A DNA stretch of 64,000 nucleotides from Verticillium longisporum (lineage: Eukaryota > Ascomycota > Sordariomycetes > Glomerellales > Plectosphaerellaceae). The notes under the pieces were generated by a model that ran no database searches, was not told where the DNA came from, and worked only from the letters and a program-made list of their open reading frames with translations. Within the stretch, counting starts at the first letter, position 1. Each line of letters opens with the position of its first letter. Positions 46,000-56,402 of the stretch are shown in pieces. The DNA is taken from the NCBI GenBank assembly GCA_019188255.1, contig JAETXT010000011.1, positions 310,001 through 374,000 on the forward strand, written 5' to 3'. The translations under genes and the position numbers were made by a program.

Positions 46000-48900
46000 A
46001 CTTGCATACCTAGCGACGCTCCCTCCCTGTGCTTTGCCGTGCAATGGGTGCTGTGGAGCCTTTCTACCCTCCCCAATCTCGCTCTTTCCCTCACACCCGG
46101 GGCGTCCTTCCGTTCTATGTACCAGATGGCCCCAAACCTCAGGGAGCGAAAAGGAAAGAACAGGAGGCACTACAGGCATCGAGGCTCCTGCTCCTGCTGC
46201 TGCTCCTGCTGCTGCTCCTGCTGCTGCTCCTGCTCCCGCTCCTTGCTCCTGCTCCCCCGGCGTCAGCTACTCATGCGCCTGCGGGCTTCGGGTGAACAGG
46301 CCCATGCCGATCGTCAGCCTCTTCCTGTTGCCTCATTAGGCCTTCCCCAGTCATCTAACCAATCTAGCCTGGTCGGGCAGAGCGAATAGCCTATAAGGGC
46401 AGAGAAAACAGCCGTCCTCCTGGATAACATGGCACACGGATATGGATCTTCCCCTCCCTCATTCCGCGTTCTCTCGTCAGCTCTGGGACACCCAGGCCCA
46501 ACACGCTTGTTGCAATTCCGCTCCTCCTCATGATGTCTCGTCTGATTGGCCTCCGGCCCCCAAATCAAGCAAGCCTGAGGTCGAATTGCCAGACACAAGG
46601 GGGACTGGGGAGCTGCGCCCCGCTAAGCTCACGCCCCCGTTTTTCCCCCTCATCTCTACCACCTCATGTCCCTTCGGTTGTGGTGCCTCACAGGCGCCAA
46701 GATGCCTGGACACCAAACAGCCCCCCCGGCTACTACTGCAAACTCGTGCTACGGGCTGGGAGCCCAGGCTGTGTGCCGGCGCATATACATAGTACACTAC
46801 AGTCAACCGCCCATCGCCTTGCATAGTTCAGACAGTAGTGCTTCGCTCTGTGCTTCTCTCGAGAATGCACAGGGCCAAAGGCCTATCACGGCATGTTTCT
46901 TTACCGCAGACCAGCCAACAACTACAAGTACCTCACCATCATGCGACATTGCGGGAGGATTCCACGCTACCCCTCGAGAGCTGATGGAGCTACATGTCCA
47001 CTTCGCCATCATTGGCAATGACACACGCGGTCCGGGCGAAGTCCCACGCGCAAAATCAATTAACACGCCGGAATTAGCGGGACCTTGCTCCCACGGCATC
47101 CCGTGCCCCGGCAAGCCAGCCAGTCCATGGGCCCTGGTCAGATCATCCTTTTTTTCTTCAGTAGGCGACGACAATAAGTTACGATATCCACAGCATTTTC
47201 TGGAACCGGACGAGTTAACCATTGAAACGTCTCGCCCTCACCGCCTGGGGTCTGGGTCAAGGCCCTTACGTTCTCCTATTCTGCTCGGCAGTGTAGCCAC
47301 TCCGCCAGTACTGTACCATATTTTATTTTATTTTTCTTGGCTGCTCCCTTCTGATGGCAGTGGGTCTCCAGCACCCTTGACAGATGATGTGGGTTTTTCC
47401 TGCTTTTCCTGCTCTTCGTATCTGTATCGCGAGGGTGTGTTTGTTGGGTTGTGATACGAATTGCGAGAGTACAAGAACTTTGTTTCAAATGGGAATTTCC
47501 ATTCCGACTTGTCGGCTCGCTACCATTGCTGGTCACATGGACTCTCGTCGAAAAGAGACCAATGGCCCGTAGCCCGACACACGAGACTTGTCTTCCAAAC
47601 GCCAACCGCCATTCTTAACCCTGGTCACAAGCAGCCACTGTGCTTTGTCAATTTGTTACTGTGGTATGAAGACACCACTTGACGAGACGAGTCCAGCAGC
47701 AAGCCACCGTAGGTGGTTGCAGCATAGCGCCAACCCAGCCTTCGACCAGCTCTCAGGACCATTCTGAGATCGACGTGCTGGTTACGTGAGATTGCCTCTC
47801 CAGGCGAAACGGGGCAAGACGGGCGAGACATACTACCTTTTGGGTGTGTGCTGCACAGTTCATCTAGGTGACGCTCTCATGCAGGGTGTGCCGCAAGCGG
47901 AGTTGACATGGCTGGCTCGATCCCGCGATTCACGGAATTCAACGTTGAGCCTTGATGTCACGCTTGTTCTCGTGATTCTGCCAGTGGATCGCGGATAGGC
48001 ATTGATTGGAAGCGCCTTCGGCCTTGCCTTTTGAAGTGTCACCGACCGGCATGGCTTGGGCCGAACGGCGATTCATTTCTTTCCATTCTTCATGGAAAGG
48101 GATAAGAGGGTGGGTGCAGTCCCGGCTCATCAGCTGTGACAAGTTCACGCTTGGTAGCAAAGTAAGACCACTGTGGTTTCGCTTGCTCTTCCGCGGCGCG
48201 GCACACTTGTAGCTGTAGCATTCCACGAAGAATGATGGTCCAGGCACCAAACCTCCAATGGGTTGCCTCGCCAGACGATCCGCCGTGACGTATCCGGAGT
48301 GTACGGTTTCCGACTAGGTTCTGCCAACTGCCTTGCACTCCACAATGCATGTGCGAATTGTAGCCTTGACACACACAGTCTGTACTGGTGAAAGGTTCAA
48401 GGCGTAGATTTAGCCGTGGACCTTGAAGCTTCTTCGATCACATCCGACTTTCGCAACCCGATTGTGAAGACGGCAGAGGCAGTTCGCCGCGATATCATGA
48501 GTGCATGTTGGCATGAAGGCGGCACGACTTGTTGCTGATCTGATTGTTAGGCCGCTCCAACCAGCTTCGAGATGACGTATGTGAGGTTGAGCACGATGGT
48601 CCACTTCAACGGCTGACCGCCTTCGCTGACTCATCGTGATTCTTGTTCAATGACTGCCTCTCAACTCACAAACTGGTGGCACCCCGAGAAGGAAATCGGA
48701 AGAGTGCACTCATGTATGACAACGCTGGATGAACTAGCAAGGCAGCGGTGCTTTCAATGCCGCAACAGCTCTTGACAGCTACGACTATGCGCCGGGGCAT
48801 AGACGAACATCGGCAGCCGGCAATGCTTCTTGAGACCTACATGTATAGCACTCCAACTACATCATGTGACTTCTTTGAATCTGGAGACTTGCGTTACCAC

Positions 48901-49965
48901 TCTTCTAGGTACTGACGTCCTGGTCCATGTGTCGAGAGTGGAGGTCTGAGTATACCAGAAATAAATTGTGATGCCAAAGTTTGAGTAGACGGTCAGCGAT
49001 ATTGTGATGCCAATATCCTGGCCGAGGTCAAACGCCGAGTACTTGGCTTGAGCTGACGCAGCTCATCCCTGCCTACAGCGTGGTTGTTGCTAGCTTGCCT
49101 TATTATAAACCGACAGCTATGTTTTAAGCCCTGTTGAGCTCGGATCTGCATCATGTGCTCTTGTCTCGTTGTCGCTGATACTCGGTGGGAGCGTCATATG
49201 TCTTGACGGGCGAGTTATAGGAAGCAAACACAGGTCATCAAGGGGGGGTTCACGAATGAAAGTGACCTGAGCAGTTATACCGATAAATGATTGCTGTCAT
49301 TATTGTGCGTTATTACTATTATTTCAGGGCCGGGCTTGTGAGTACTCTTGCCAAGCCCTGCGTATATCCATCGCCAGGTCTACCTTTTCTGCCAAAGGAT
49401 TTTAGCACAAATTCAACTAGAGGAACTCAGTCGTCATCTATACGATTTACCACAGATACTGTGTCCAATAAACAAAAACATGATGAGTTGGCTAAATGCT
49501 CATGGTCATACACTTAGATGCTGCTTATCGTGAACGACCAGATCTCACGAGGCTCGTGTCATAGTGTTGAGCTGGTGGAATCAACCTAGAACTCCAGGCC
49601 CTTTGATGACATGGAGATGCAGATCCCCTTTGGCCTACGGCAGGACACAATGCTAATGACACCGACATGATTCTTTGTACTTTTATTCAACAGCTAGCGC
49701 TCAGGAGAGGAGCCTCAAGTCAGTGTCTTTTTAACGCAAGGCAGATGCGGAGGCTCGGCTCATAGTATTAGGAAGTCCAGCTGTTCTTCATACTGTACGG
49801 ACAGAACGGAGGACATTCATCACTCGTCTGAGACCTTGTTTGCGAAGCCAGACTGAGGTGATGCTTGAATAGCGCCAATTCCATCATTCAAGCCAGCACC
49901 TGCGTTTCCCAAGTTCACATTCCAAGGATCAACCCGCTAGGGATGTAGTCTGGGTCAGGTGTGAA
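46000..49965. other. Gene-poor region, middle part
   Basis: No supported gene. A CTGCTCCTG-type microsatellite lies at 46188-46256. From about 48.3 kb the sequence becomes AT-enriched relative to the coding blocks (a 60-base sample at 48841-48900 is about 42 percent GC) and only very short open frames remain. Confidence 0.45.
46188..46256. repeat. CTGCTCCTG microsatellite
   Basis: Imperfect trinucleotide array of CTG and CTC units, about 69 bp. Confidence 0.85.
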
Positions 49966-50745
49966 CAGGGGCCCCTATTAGGGGCTAAGGGCTACGAGAA
50001 CGTGCATACAAGGACTGCGGAGGGCTCTCCGAGCTGCGGATGGCAAGAATTCAGATGTATTCCGACCCCCTACCTGTATCCTATTGCTGCGGACCACATG
50101 TGGAAGGCCTCCTTAGTCTGCTCCAAATCAAGCACCGACAGTCTACTGCATGGTGATTTTTGTTCTCCATCATCTTCTGCCACTGGGCTGCAATAGGTAT
50201 AACAAGGCCGCTGTTCTTTGCAAGCCACCAACACAGTATTGCTCTGGCCTCCTGCTTTCTCTCAGAGGTTTCAATGTGTCAGTGCGTGGTTTGGAGCAAA
50301 TAGCGCAGCAACACCCACGGCAGCAGTGCGCATGGGCGCGCCCTCGGTGCTGGTGCTGGTGCCGCCGCCGCCCTCGGCGCCAGGGTTGGCGCCGGTGGCG
50401 ATGGGCGCGGTGGACGTGCCCTCCGCCGTCAAGGTTGGCGCCGCCCGAGACCGTGCTGGCGCCGGTGAAGGCGGGAACAGGGGTCAAGGCCGAAGGGTCG
50501 GGCGTGGCTGTGGTGTTGTCCGTGTTGAGGACGCTGAGAACCTGGTTAGAGAGGGCCCGCGATAACAGGGGGCGCTCGAAGAGAGCAAGAGCATGGTGAA
50601 GAGGTCTTCCACGTGTTCCGCAAGCAATAGATAATAGGTATGGGGCTGTAATGCATCCGGATTCTGGCCCTCCGCAACTACGGGGGCCCTCTGCAGCTCT
50701 TATATACGCCTTCTAGTAGTTCTTAGCCCCTGACTAGCCTCCTGT
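49966..50745. mobile_element. TIR element of about 780 bp with long degenerate terminal inverted repeats
   Basis: The left arm (about 49966-50125) and the right arm (about 50585-50745) are inverted copies of each other over roughly 150 bp with transitions and small gaps. For example AGGGGCTAAGGGCTAC at 49980-49995 pairs with the complement of 50716-50731, which reads AGGGGCTAAGAACTAC. Both arms also carry GATGYATT, TACCT and CTATTGCT blocks in the same order. Most differences are C/T or G/A. The core encodes no transposase, so the element is non-autonomous. Long arms with a foreign GC-rich core resemble Pack-MULE-type elements, but the superfamily is unproven, and I see no clear target-site duplication. 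Confidence 0.75.
50300..50584 (-). pseudogene. Captured fragment of a Ser/Thr/Ala-rich, possibly GPI-anchored wall-protein gene
   Basis: The core of the TIR element is sharply GC-rich against its AT-rich surroundings. Read on the minus strand it encodes VLNTDNTTATPDPSALTPVP, then FTGASTVSGGANL; after a one-base shift near 50433 it continues in another frame with TAEGTSTAPIATGANPGAEG, then TSTSTEGAPMRTAAVGVAAL. The Thr/Ser/Ala/Gly bias and the short hydrophobic Ala/Val end fit the C-terminal part of a fungal GPI-anchored surface protein. It lacks a start, a full domain and a single frame, so it is a gene fragment. The family call is an inference from composition. Confidence 0.5.
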
Positions 50746-53202
50746 TCCGTGGTCCGCAGAGGTCTCCCGATACAAGGACAATCAGTTTATTATACAGATT
50801 GACCGCTGCAGGCGTCTGGCATGGAAACATAACGGATAATCTTAATCATGGCTGAAGCGTATTTTCCATACCCTGGAAAAGAAACCAGAGGCATTCTATC
50901 ATTATGATATTACAGTAGGTCCCCTCTCCTGTGTGCTAACGACGGAAGGTCGGCCGGATGAGCCAACCCTGGACAGTCCTCAAAGCGAGGTATATCGACA
51001 TGCAGCAACCCATGAAACAAATGAGATTCTAAAACTATTTGAAGTTCAGAAACGGGATCCTCACGAAGCACGTGGCACTTCTCACTGTACCAAGTGATGC
51101 CATCGTGACGACTTTATCGTCGTGACAGTAAGAGGAAGCATTTGTCCAGACAAGAAAGTGGATTGATGGTGTCAAAAAAGCACTGATCGAATTAAGTCTC
51201 TCCCCCCCATACTGTGTTACCAACGCTGTAACCCTCTTGGTAGAACTTGGTGGATCAGTTTGATGTGTCTTGAAACTTGGCGATGTAATACTCAATAATC
51301 TCCATCATGTTTAATTGTATGTTAGATATGCTCACCGGTGCAGGTCGACTCTCTGCCGGGCATAGACGTTTCGATCAACAACAGGAAGTACATTTATCTA
51401 GCATCAGTCTTGGAAAAAGGCAGTCGCCATGCAACCTCGACAACCACTTGGCCGTGTCACGTCTGCTTAGATGCCTGAAACGTCACTCAATGATAAGTTG
51501 CCTCATGCTAAGGAATTTCGCCAGGATTGTCCACGAAGACTTTCAACCAGCAGAGAAACGGCGCCAGGACATTGATTCGAACATGTGTCAAGAGTCACGG
51601 GAAACTCGTAACAATCTCCCATAGCCTCCGCGCAAGACATGTACTGATGTGTACTAAAATCACGACGATTGTCAAGACCTCATACGCGAGATCTACACGC
51701 TTCGACAAGTATCGTATGGCGCACTCATGTTGCAGCCCGGCCTATGCAACTGATACAAACCGATTTCTTGCTGCTTCAACCTTGTCTCGGGCACTAGCTC
51801 AACATACCTCGAGTGATCAAGTGTTCAGAATGTTTTCGATACACGCTCAGTGACGATTTTGGCACCATGAAGGCTTGCCGTGCAGTTCTAAGCCATGCAG
51901 ACGAGAAAGAGAAAAGTCCGGGCGTACCATCACGAGCATCTGCTGTATCAAGAGGCGTGCATGCGGTGGGAGCCAAGTTGCTGAACCCATCCGGCCAAGA
52001 GTGGCCGGACACACCTGTTCAGACCAAGGCTGGTTTGTCTCATGCCGACCTCATGTAGTGAGTGCCCTGGCCTGCCTGTTCACGCGCTTGACTGACCCAG
52101 CTTGCCCAGGTACTGACGATCCTTGCGGGCCCATTGATGATCATTCAGCCTGTCTACATGTAGTTCAAGACCACACACGGCGAACAGATGAGTGCTCGAA
52201 AGGTAGTGGCCAAAAGCTCCACTGTCTATTCTGGAAAGGCAGCACGGCTGAGCCGAGCGAGACGCTCTGGCTTTGCACAAGAAATATCAGACTCTTGTCT
52301 CGCCGGCTGGCAGTAGTCAAGCAGGCCAGTGCTGAATCGTGAAACATTCTGGTTAGTACTGAATTGCAGTGCTTGCAGTATTGTTTCAATCACAAATCCA
52401 TGTGAAGAGGAACGAACAACGACAGGTCGTATTGTCGGGCAGAGCGTTCACGGCAATCGTCGTAATTAGTATCGCAGGATTCCAGTCAAAGGCATTTATA
52501 GATAGGTATCGAGGCACTAGTACCGGGAATCGACCAGTAAGTAGACTGCGTTGCAGTTGACTGACGCCTTGGTTTTAGCGAGATGCTAGCGTGCAAAAAA
52601 AGCTTGGAAGGCGCGAACACGAGCGTGGGGCAGGAGGCAGGACTCAGGAGGCAGGGGCTGGTACTGGGCAGGTGGCAGGGGACGAAGTGCTCCTTATTGG
52701 CTGAGATGGCGGGTGTTGGGTAGATGCTGCCTCCCTTTTCCACAGCAACGCCTTCCCCCTCTGCCCCTGAGGTCCCGGCCCTCGCCCGGCTGCTACTCTG
52801 CCTCGCCACGCCCGTCGTCCAGCAACCCGCCATCGCCGCACTGCAACGGTGTTTCCACGAAACGCCCACCCACCCCAGTGTCGTCCAGTGCGGAGACGCA
52901 GTCATTCGTTCCAACCCTTTCATCACGATACCATCGATACTTTCGTTCTTCGACTTGATCCATATTCTTTCCCCACCAAAAGTCCTACTCCCCGGACCGG
53001 CCCAGCCCCCCTCCCGCAAACCACCAGCCATCCATCCATCCCTCGTGTAGATTGCATTCCATCTTTCGACGCATACCTGTCTCGATCCCTCGCTGGCAGT
53101 TTCATCATCCACGCTCGCTTCCTCCCCCAGACATCGGCCTCCCTCTCGCGGGGACCCTGCTCTGGAACCTTAACACATCGAAGCCGACCCATTCGACCCC
53201 CT

Positions 53203-53243
<41 letters not shown>

Positions 53244-53384
53244 AACGAGCAGCCTCTCACTGCATTGTTGGATTTCGACTCGATCATCCCCACAAAGAAA
53301 GAGCGCTGTCGACCGACCTCTGAACACCAAACACTGTCTCAAGGCGTTCGCATAATCGCTGAAAACTCTCGCTTCACCTTGGCC
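50746..53384. other. AT-enriched region and CHS7 upstream region
   Basis: No gene is supported from 50746 to about 52600, where open frames are all short. GC content rises again from about 52600, the likely start of the CHS7 promoter and leader. Confidence 0.45.
53205..53243. repeat. GAC trinucleotide tract upstream of CHS7
   Basis: About 13 perfect GAC/ACG triplets, 140 bp before the CHS7 ATG, probably in its promoter or 5' leader. Confidence 0.9.
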
Positions 53385-54454
53385 ATGTCGGGCTTTGGCG
53401 ATTTTAGCGACATTTGTCGCAACACACCACTGCCGCTATGCGGTTCGATCGGGCCCTCGACAGAAGTGCGCGGCGGCGTTGGCATCGAGCCTGACTGCTA
53501 CGCCCGTAATATCGAGTTGGCCAACACCATCATATTCGAAGGCGCCGCGAGTGCCATGCACATTGTCGCTCTCGTCATGACAGTCATCATGATTCTGCAC
53601 ATCCGGGGCAAGTTCACTGCCGTTGGTAAATCTTTTCCCCCCCTTTGACGTCGCCAGCACCTGGGGACGGACCGCTAACCAGCATGTCTAGGCCGCAAGG
53701 AAGTGCTCATGTTCTTCTACCTGTACATGCTCCTCAGTTTCGTCTCTCTCTGCGTCGACGCCGGCGTTATCCCTCCCCCTCCGACCCCTTCCCGTACTTT
53801 GTCTCGGCACAAAATGGCCTGACGTCCGCAATGATCACCTGTCTCCTCATCAATGGTTTTGTCGGCTTCCAACTGTACGAGGACGGCACGCCTGTCTCTG
53901 TCTGGCTTCTTCGCATCACTTCGCTGCTCGCCTTCATCCTTAGCTTTATGGTTTCGCTGGCCACCTTTATGAGCTGGGCAGGCCTCGGCCCCACCAACAC
54001 GGTCGGCCTTTTCGTCGTGCTCTACCTGCTCAACGCCATCCAGCTGTTCATCTACGTCGTCATGCAGATCCTGTTGGTGACTCGCACTCTGCAGGACCGC
54101 TGGCCTCTGGGTGATATCGCGTTTGGCGTCTTCTTCTTCGTTGTCGGCCAGGTCATCCTGTACGCCTTCAACACGCAACTCTGCCAGGCCTTGAGCCACT
54201 ACCTGGACGGCCTCTTCTTCGCGACCATCTGCAACCTCCTCGGCGTCATGATGGTGTACAAGTACTGGGACTCGATCACGCGCGAGGACCTCGAGTTCTC
54301 CGTCGGCACGCGCATGAACAACTGGGAGGTCAAGGAGCTTCTGCCCGAGGATGACCGCCGCACCACCGTCTACGCCGACGACCCCTACGGACAGGGCAGC
54401 GGCTACGACAACTCGTACTCGCCGTCGCCCGCGCGCTACTCGACCAAGTACTAG
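53385..54454 (+). CDS. chs7: Chitin synthase export chaperone CHS7, 2 exons, one single-base frameshift
   Basis: Multi-span ER membrane protein needed for chitin synthase III to leave the ER. Exon 1 is 53385-53625 and exon 2 is 53692-54454. Family signatures are strong: MSGFGDFSDIC at the start, ARNIELANTIIFEGAASAMH, RKEVLMFFYLYMLLSF, LLINGFVGFQLYEDG, YVVMQILLVTRTLQDRWPL, HYLDGLFFATICNLLGVMMV, and DSITREDLEFSVG. About seven hydrophobic spans are visible. After SLCVDAGVIPPP the frame is lost at a C run of five (53775-53779); with six C the protein reads on as SDPFPYFVSAQNG and is 334 residues, normal length. As written, exon 1 runs into an early stop. The gene is otherwise unblemished, so sequence error is likely. 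Confidence 0.9.
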
Positions 54455-55069
54455 TCGGACCCGACCGAGAAGGGCGACGATGACGGGAGGGCGGCCGAGG
54501 TGGCCAGCATGTGATGACGGTTGCGAATGGGTACGGGGTGTGCACAGCGACTTTTTTTGATTTATCAAGGCATAGGGATATTATCTGCAATGGCGAGGAC
54601 CACGGGCAACGCGTTGCCGTGTCTCGGTGGCGTTTCTGGCGGCTCACATTTTCGAGCTTGGGTGCAGGGCCGAGAGGCCTGGTAATGGTGTCTTGACGGG
54701 CGTCGCTCGTAGCGTATATAGTAGTTTAATCATATCACTTACCGCATGCTCTTCAAACGCTGTGCACTGGAACGCTGCGAGGGTTTCGTGCCTCCTTTGG
54801 GCCCGTCATTCCAACCTTGTTGCGTGTGATTGGCCTGGATCTGGACATTTAAAGTAAGTATCAAAGGAACCTTAACCTTGAAATGGCCAATCCGGAACAA
54901 GCTCGCGGTAACTCGATCGATCCTGTCACCGAGGCTACACGATCGGCTGAAAAGGGGAAAAAAAGGAAAAAAAAGAAGAAACTAATGACCAACGTCAAGG
55001 GAAGCGGATAAAGAAAAGGCGTAAGTTATTCTTGTGAGGGAGCAAAAGTTGAACCTCGCGATTCACGAT
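54455..55069. other. CHS7 3' region
   Basis: 3' flank of CHS7 with an A-rich stretch at 54950-54985. No gene is seen. Confidence 0.5.
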
Positions 55070-55140
55070 GCCTCGTACTGGAATCGAACCAGTGATCTCA
55101 TCATTACTAGTGATGCGCTTTACCACTAAGCCAACGAGGC
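55070..55140 (-). tRNA. tRNA-Thr (anticodon AGT)
   Basis: A 71-nt cloverleaf on the minus strand: acceptor stem GCCTCGT pairs with ACGAGGC, D arm GCTTAGTGGTAAAGC, anticodon stem CATCA/TGATG with loop CTAGTAA giving AGT, and T arm ACTGGTTCGAATCCAGT. Box B (GGTTCGAATCC) is perfect. No intron. A TTTT terminator follows about 25 nt downstream, near 55045. Confidence 0.95.
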
Positions 55141-56402
55141 TTCGATGTTTTGCAGCCCGGGATCAGGGATTATATCGCTCAAACTGGGGCTTCTGCGTGC
55201 TTTGCTCGGTGCTTGGGAGGGATGGTGGGGCTTCTCTTTCGGCGTTTCCTGGCGGGGCAGCTCTACCCCCGTCCGATTCCCTGATTCGGGGGCTTTTGGT
55301 GGTGGGTTGGTTTATACGGTACACGGGGACGCGGCACGTTGGTTTGACGGGAACGACTCGAGCGAGAAGAACGCAAGGTCGATAGAGGAGATGTGCTGGT
55401 GCTGGTATGGGGGCGAGCCTCGCTTTCTTCCCAGGGTTCTCAAGGACACGTATAAGAAGGCCCGAAGGTGTTCGTTCGACGTTGACGAGCAAATACCCTC
55501 CACGCCTGTGCCTGTCTGTGACTTACGGGATCAGCATCACATCCCATCACATCAGAGGGGGAAGGGAGCACTCTCCCGCCCCTCCTCCCCTCGGCGCTGC
55601 CTCCTCGTGTTGGAAAATCAGGGGCCGGGCTTTGACAGGTTGGGCTTCGTCCCGCACCGTGACCGATGCTACCGTGCCATTGCAGGGCCACACATACCCA
55701 ACTACCACACTATACATACATGTACTATACATAACACGACAGCTATCGTCATTTGACGCGCAGCTTCGATGACCAGCCCACGAGTCAGGCATCCTGAACG
55801 GAAGCGCTCTTCAACATGCAATGGCTAAAAATGGCACCACGACGACGGCATTCGAATTCAAGAGTGAAAGATGGACGGCGGTAATAGAGGTGAATAAATC
55901 ATCAGCCCAAGAAGCAGAAGAATGAATATGAGTTAAAAAAAATGGAATGGCCTCATCCCTCTAGGCGCCCTTCAAACCATGCATGCTTCGACTTATCCAC
56001 GTGGCGCGCATACATCCAAGCCACCTCCAAATCGGTAGCCCCTCCATCCGTAGAGACGGCGAAAATAAGACAGCCCTCGTCCCTTTCATTGGGATAAGAT
56101 ACATGCAGGCCGTCAGTCCCCCATCCGTCTATACTCCCTACATCGTACCGGACAGCGAGCCAAGCGGAATGGATATCCTACTAGGAGCAGGCCAAGCACA
56201 GAAGCAAAGAAGAGCCCTTTCCCAGCCGTGGAAGAAAAAGGACCCCTTGCGCAACTGCTATGAAGAGGACCCCCTCACTGATCCAGTCCCGTCGCCAACG
56301 ACCGCCTCGCCCGCTTTCGTCGGCCGAGGCTTATGGCGTGCGATCCCCAGGTGATTCATGGTGATGCATGGTGACATTGTCGCTGGCTAGGTCCCAGAAC
56401 GC
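55141..56402. other. Intergenic region between tRNA-Thr and STE50
   Basis: About 1.26 kb with no supported gene; open frames of up to 203 codons show no domain. Confidence 0.45.

Noticed and set aside
47270..47320. tRNA-like D-arm string GGCGGAGTGGCTACACTGCC on the minus strand
   Set aside because: No matching T arm or acceptor stem is present within the expected distance.
46666..47454. A 262-codon plus-strand open frame
   Set aside because: No domain, no compositional bias and no introns or neighbours supporting it. It may be a chance frame in the gene-poor region.
50150..50599. A 149-codon plus-strand open frame across the TIR element core
   Set aside because: The minus strand carries the coherent Thr/Ser-rich peptide; the plus frame is Arg/Trp-rich shadow sequence.
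55145..55756. A 203-codon plus-strand open frame next to the tRNA gene
   Set aside because: It begins beside the tRNA gene, has no domain, and no splice or conservation evidence supports it.
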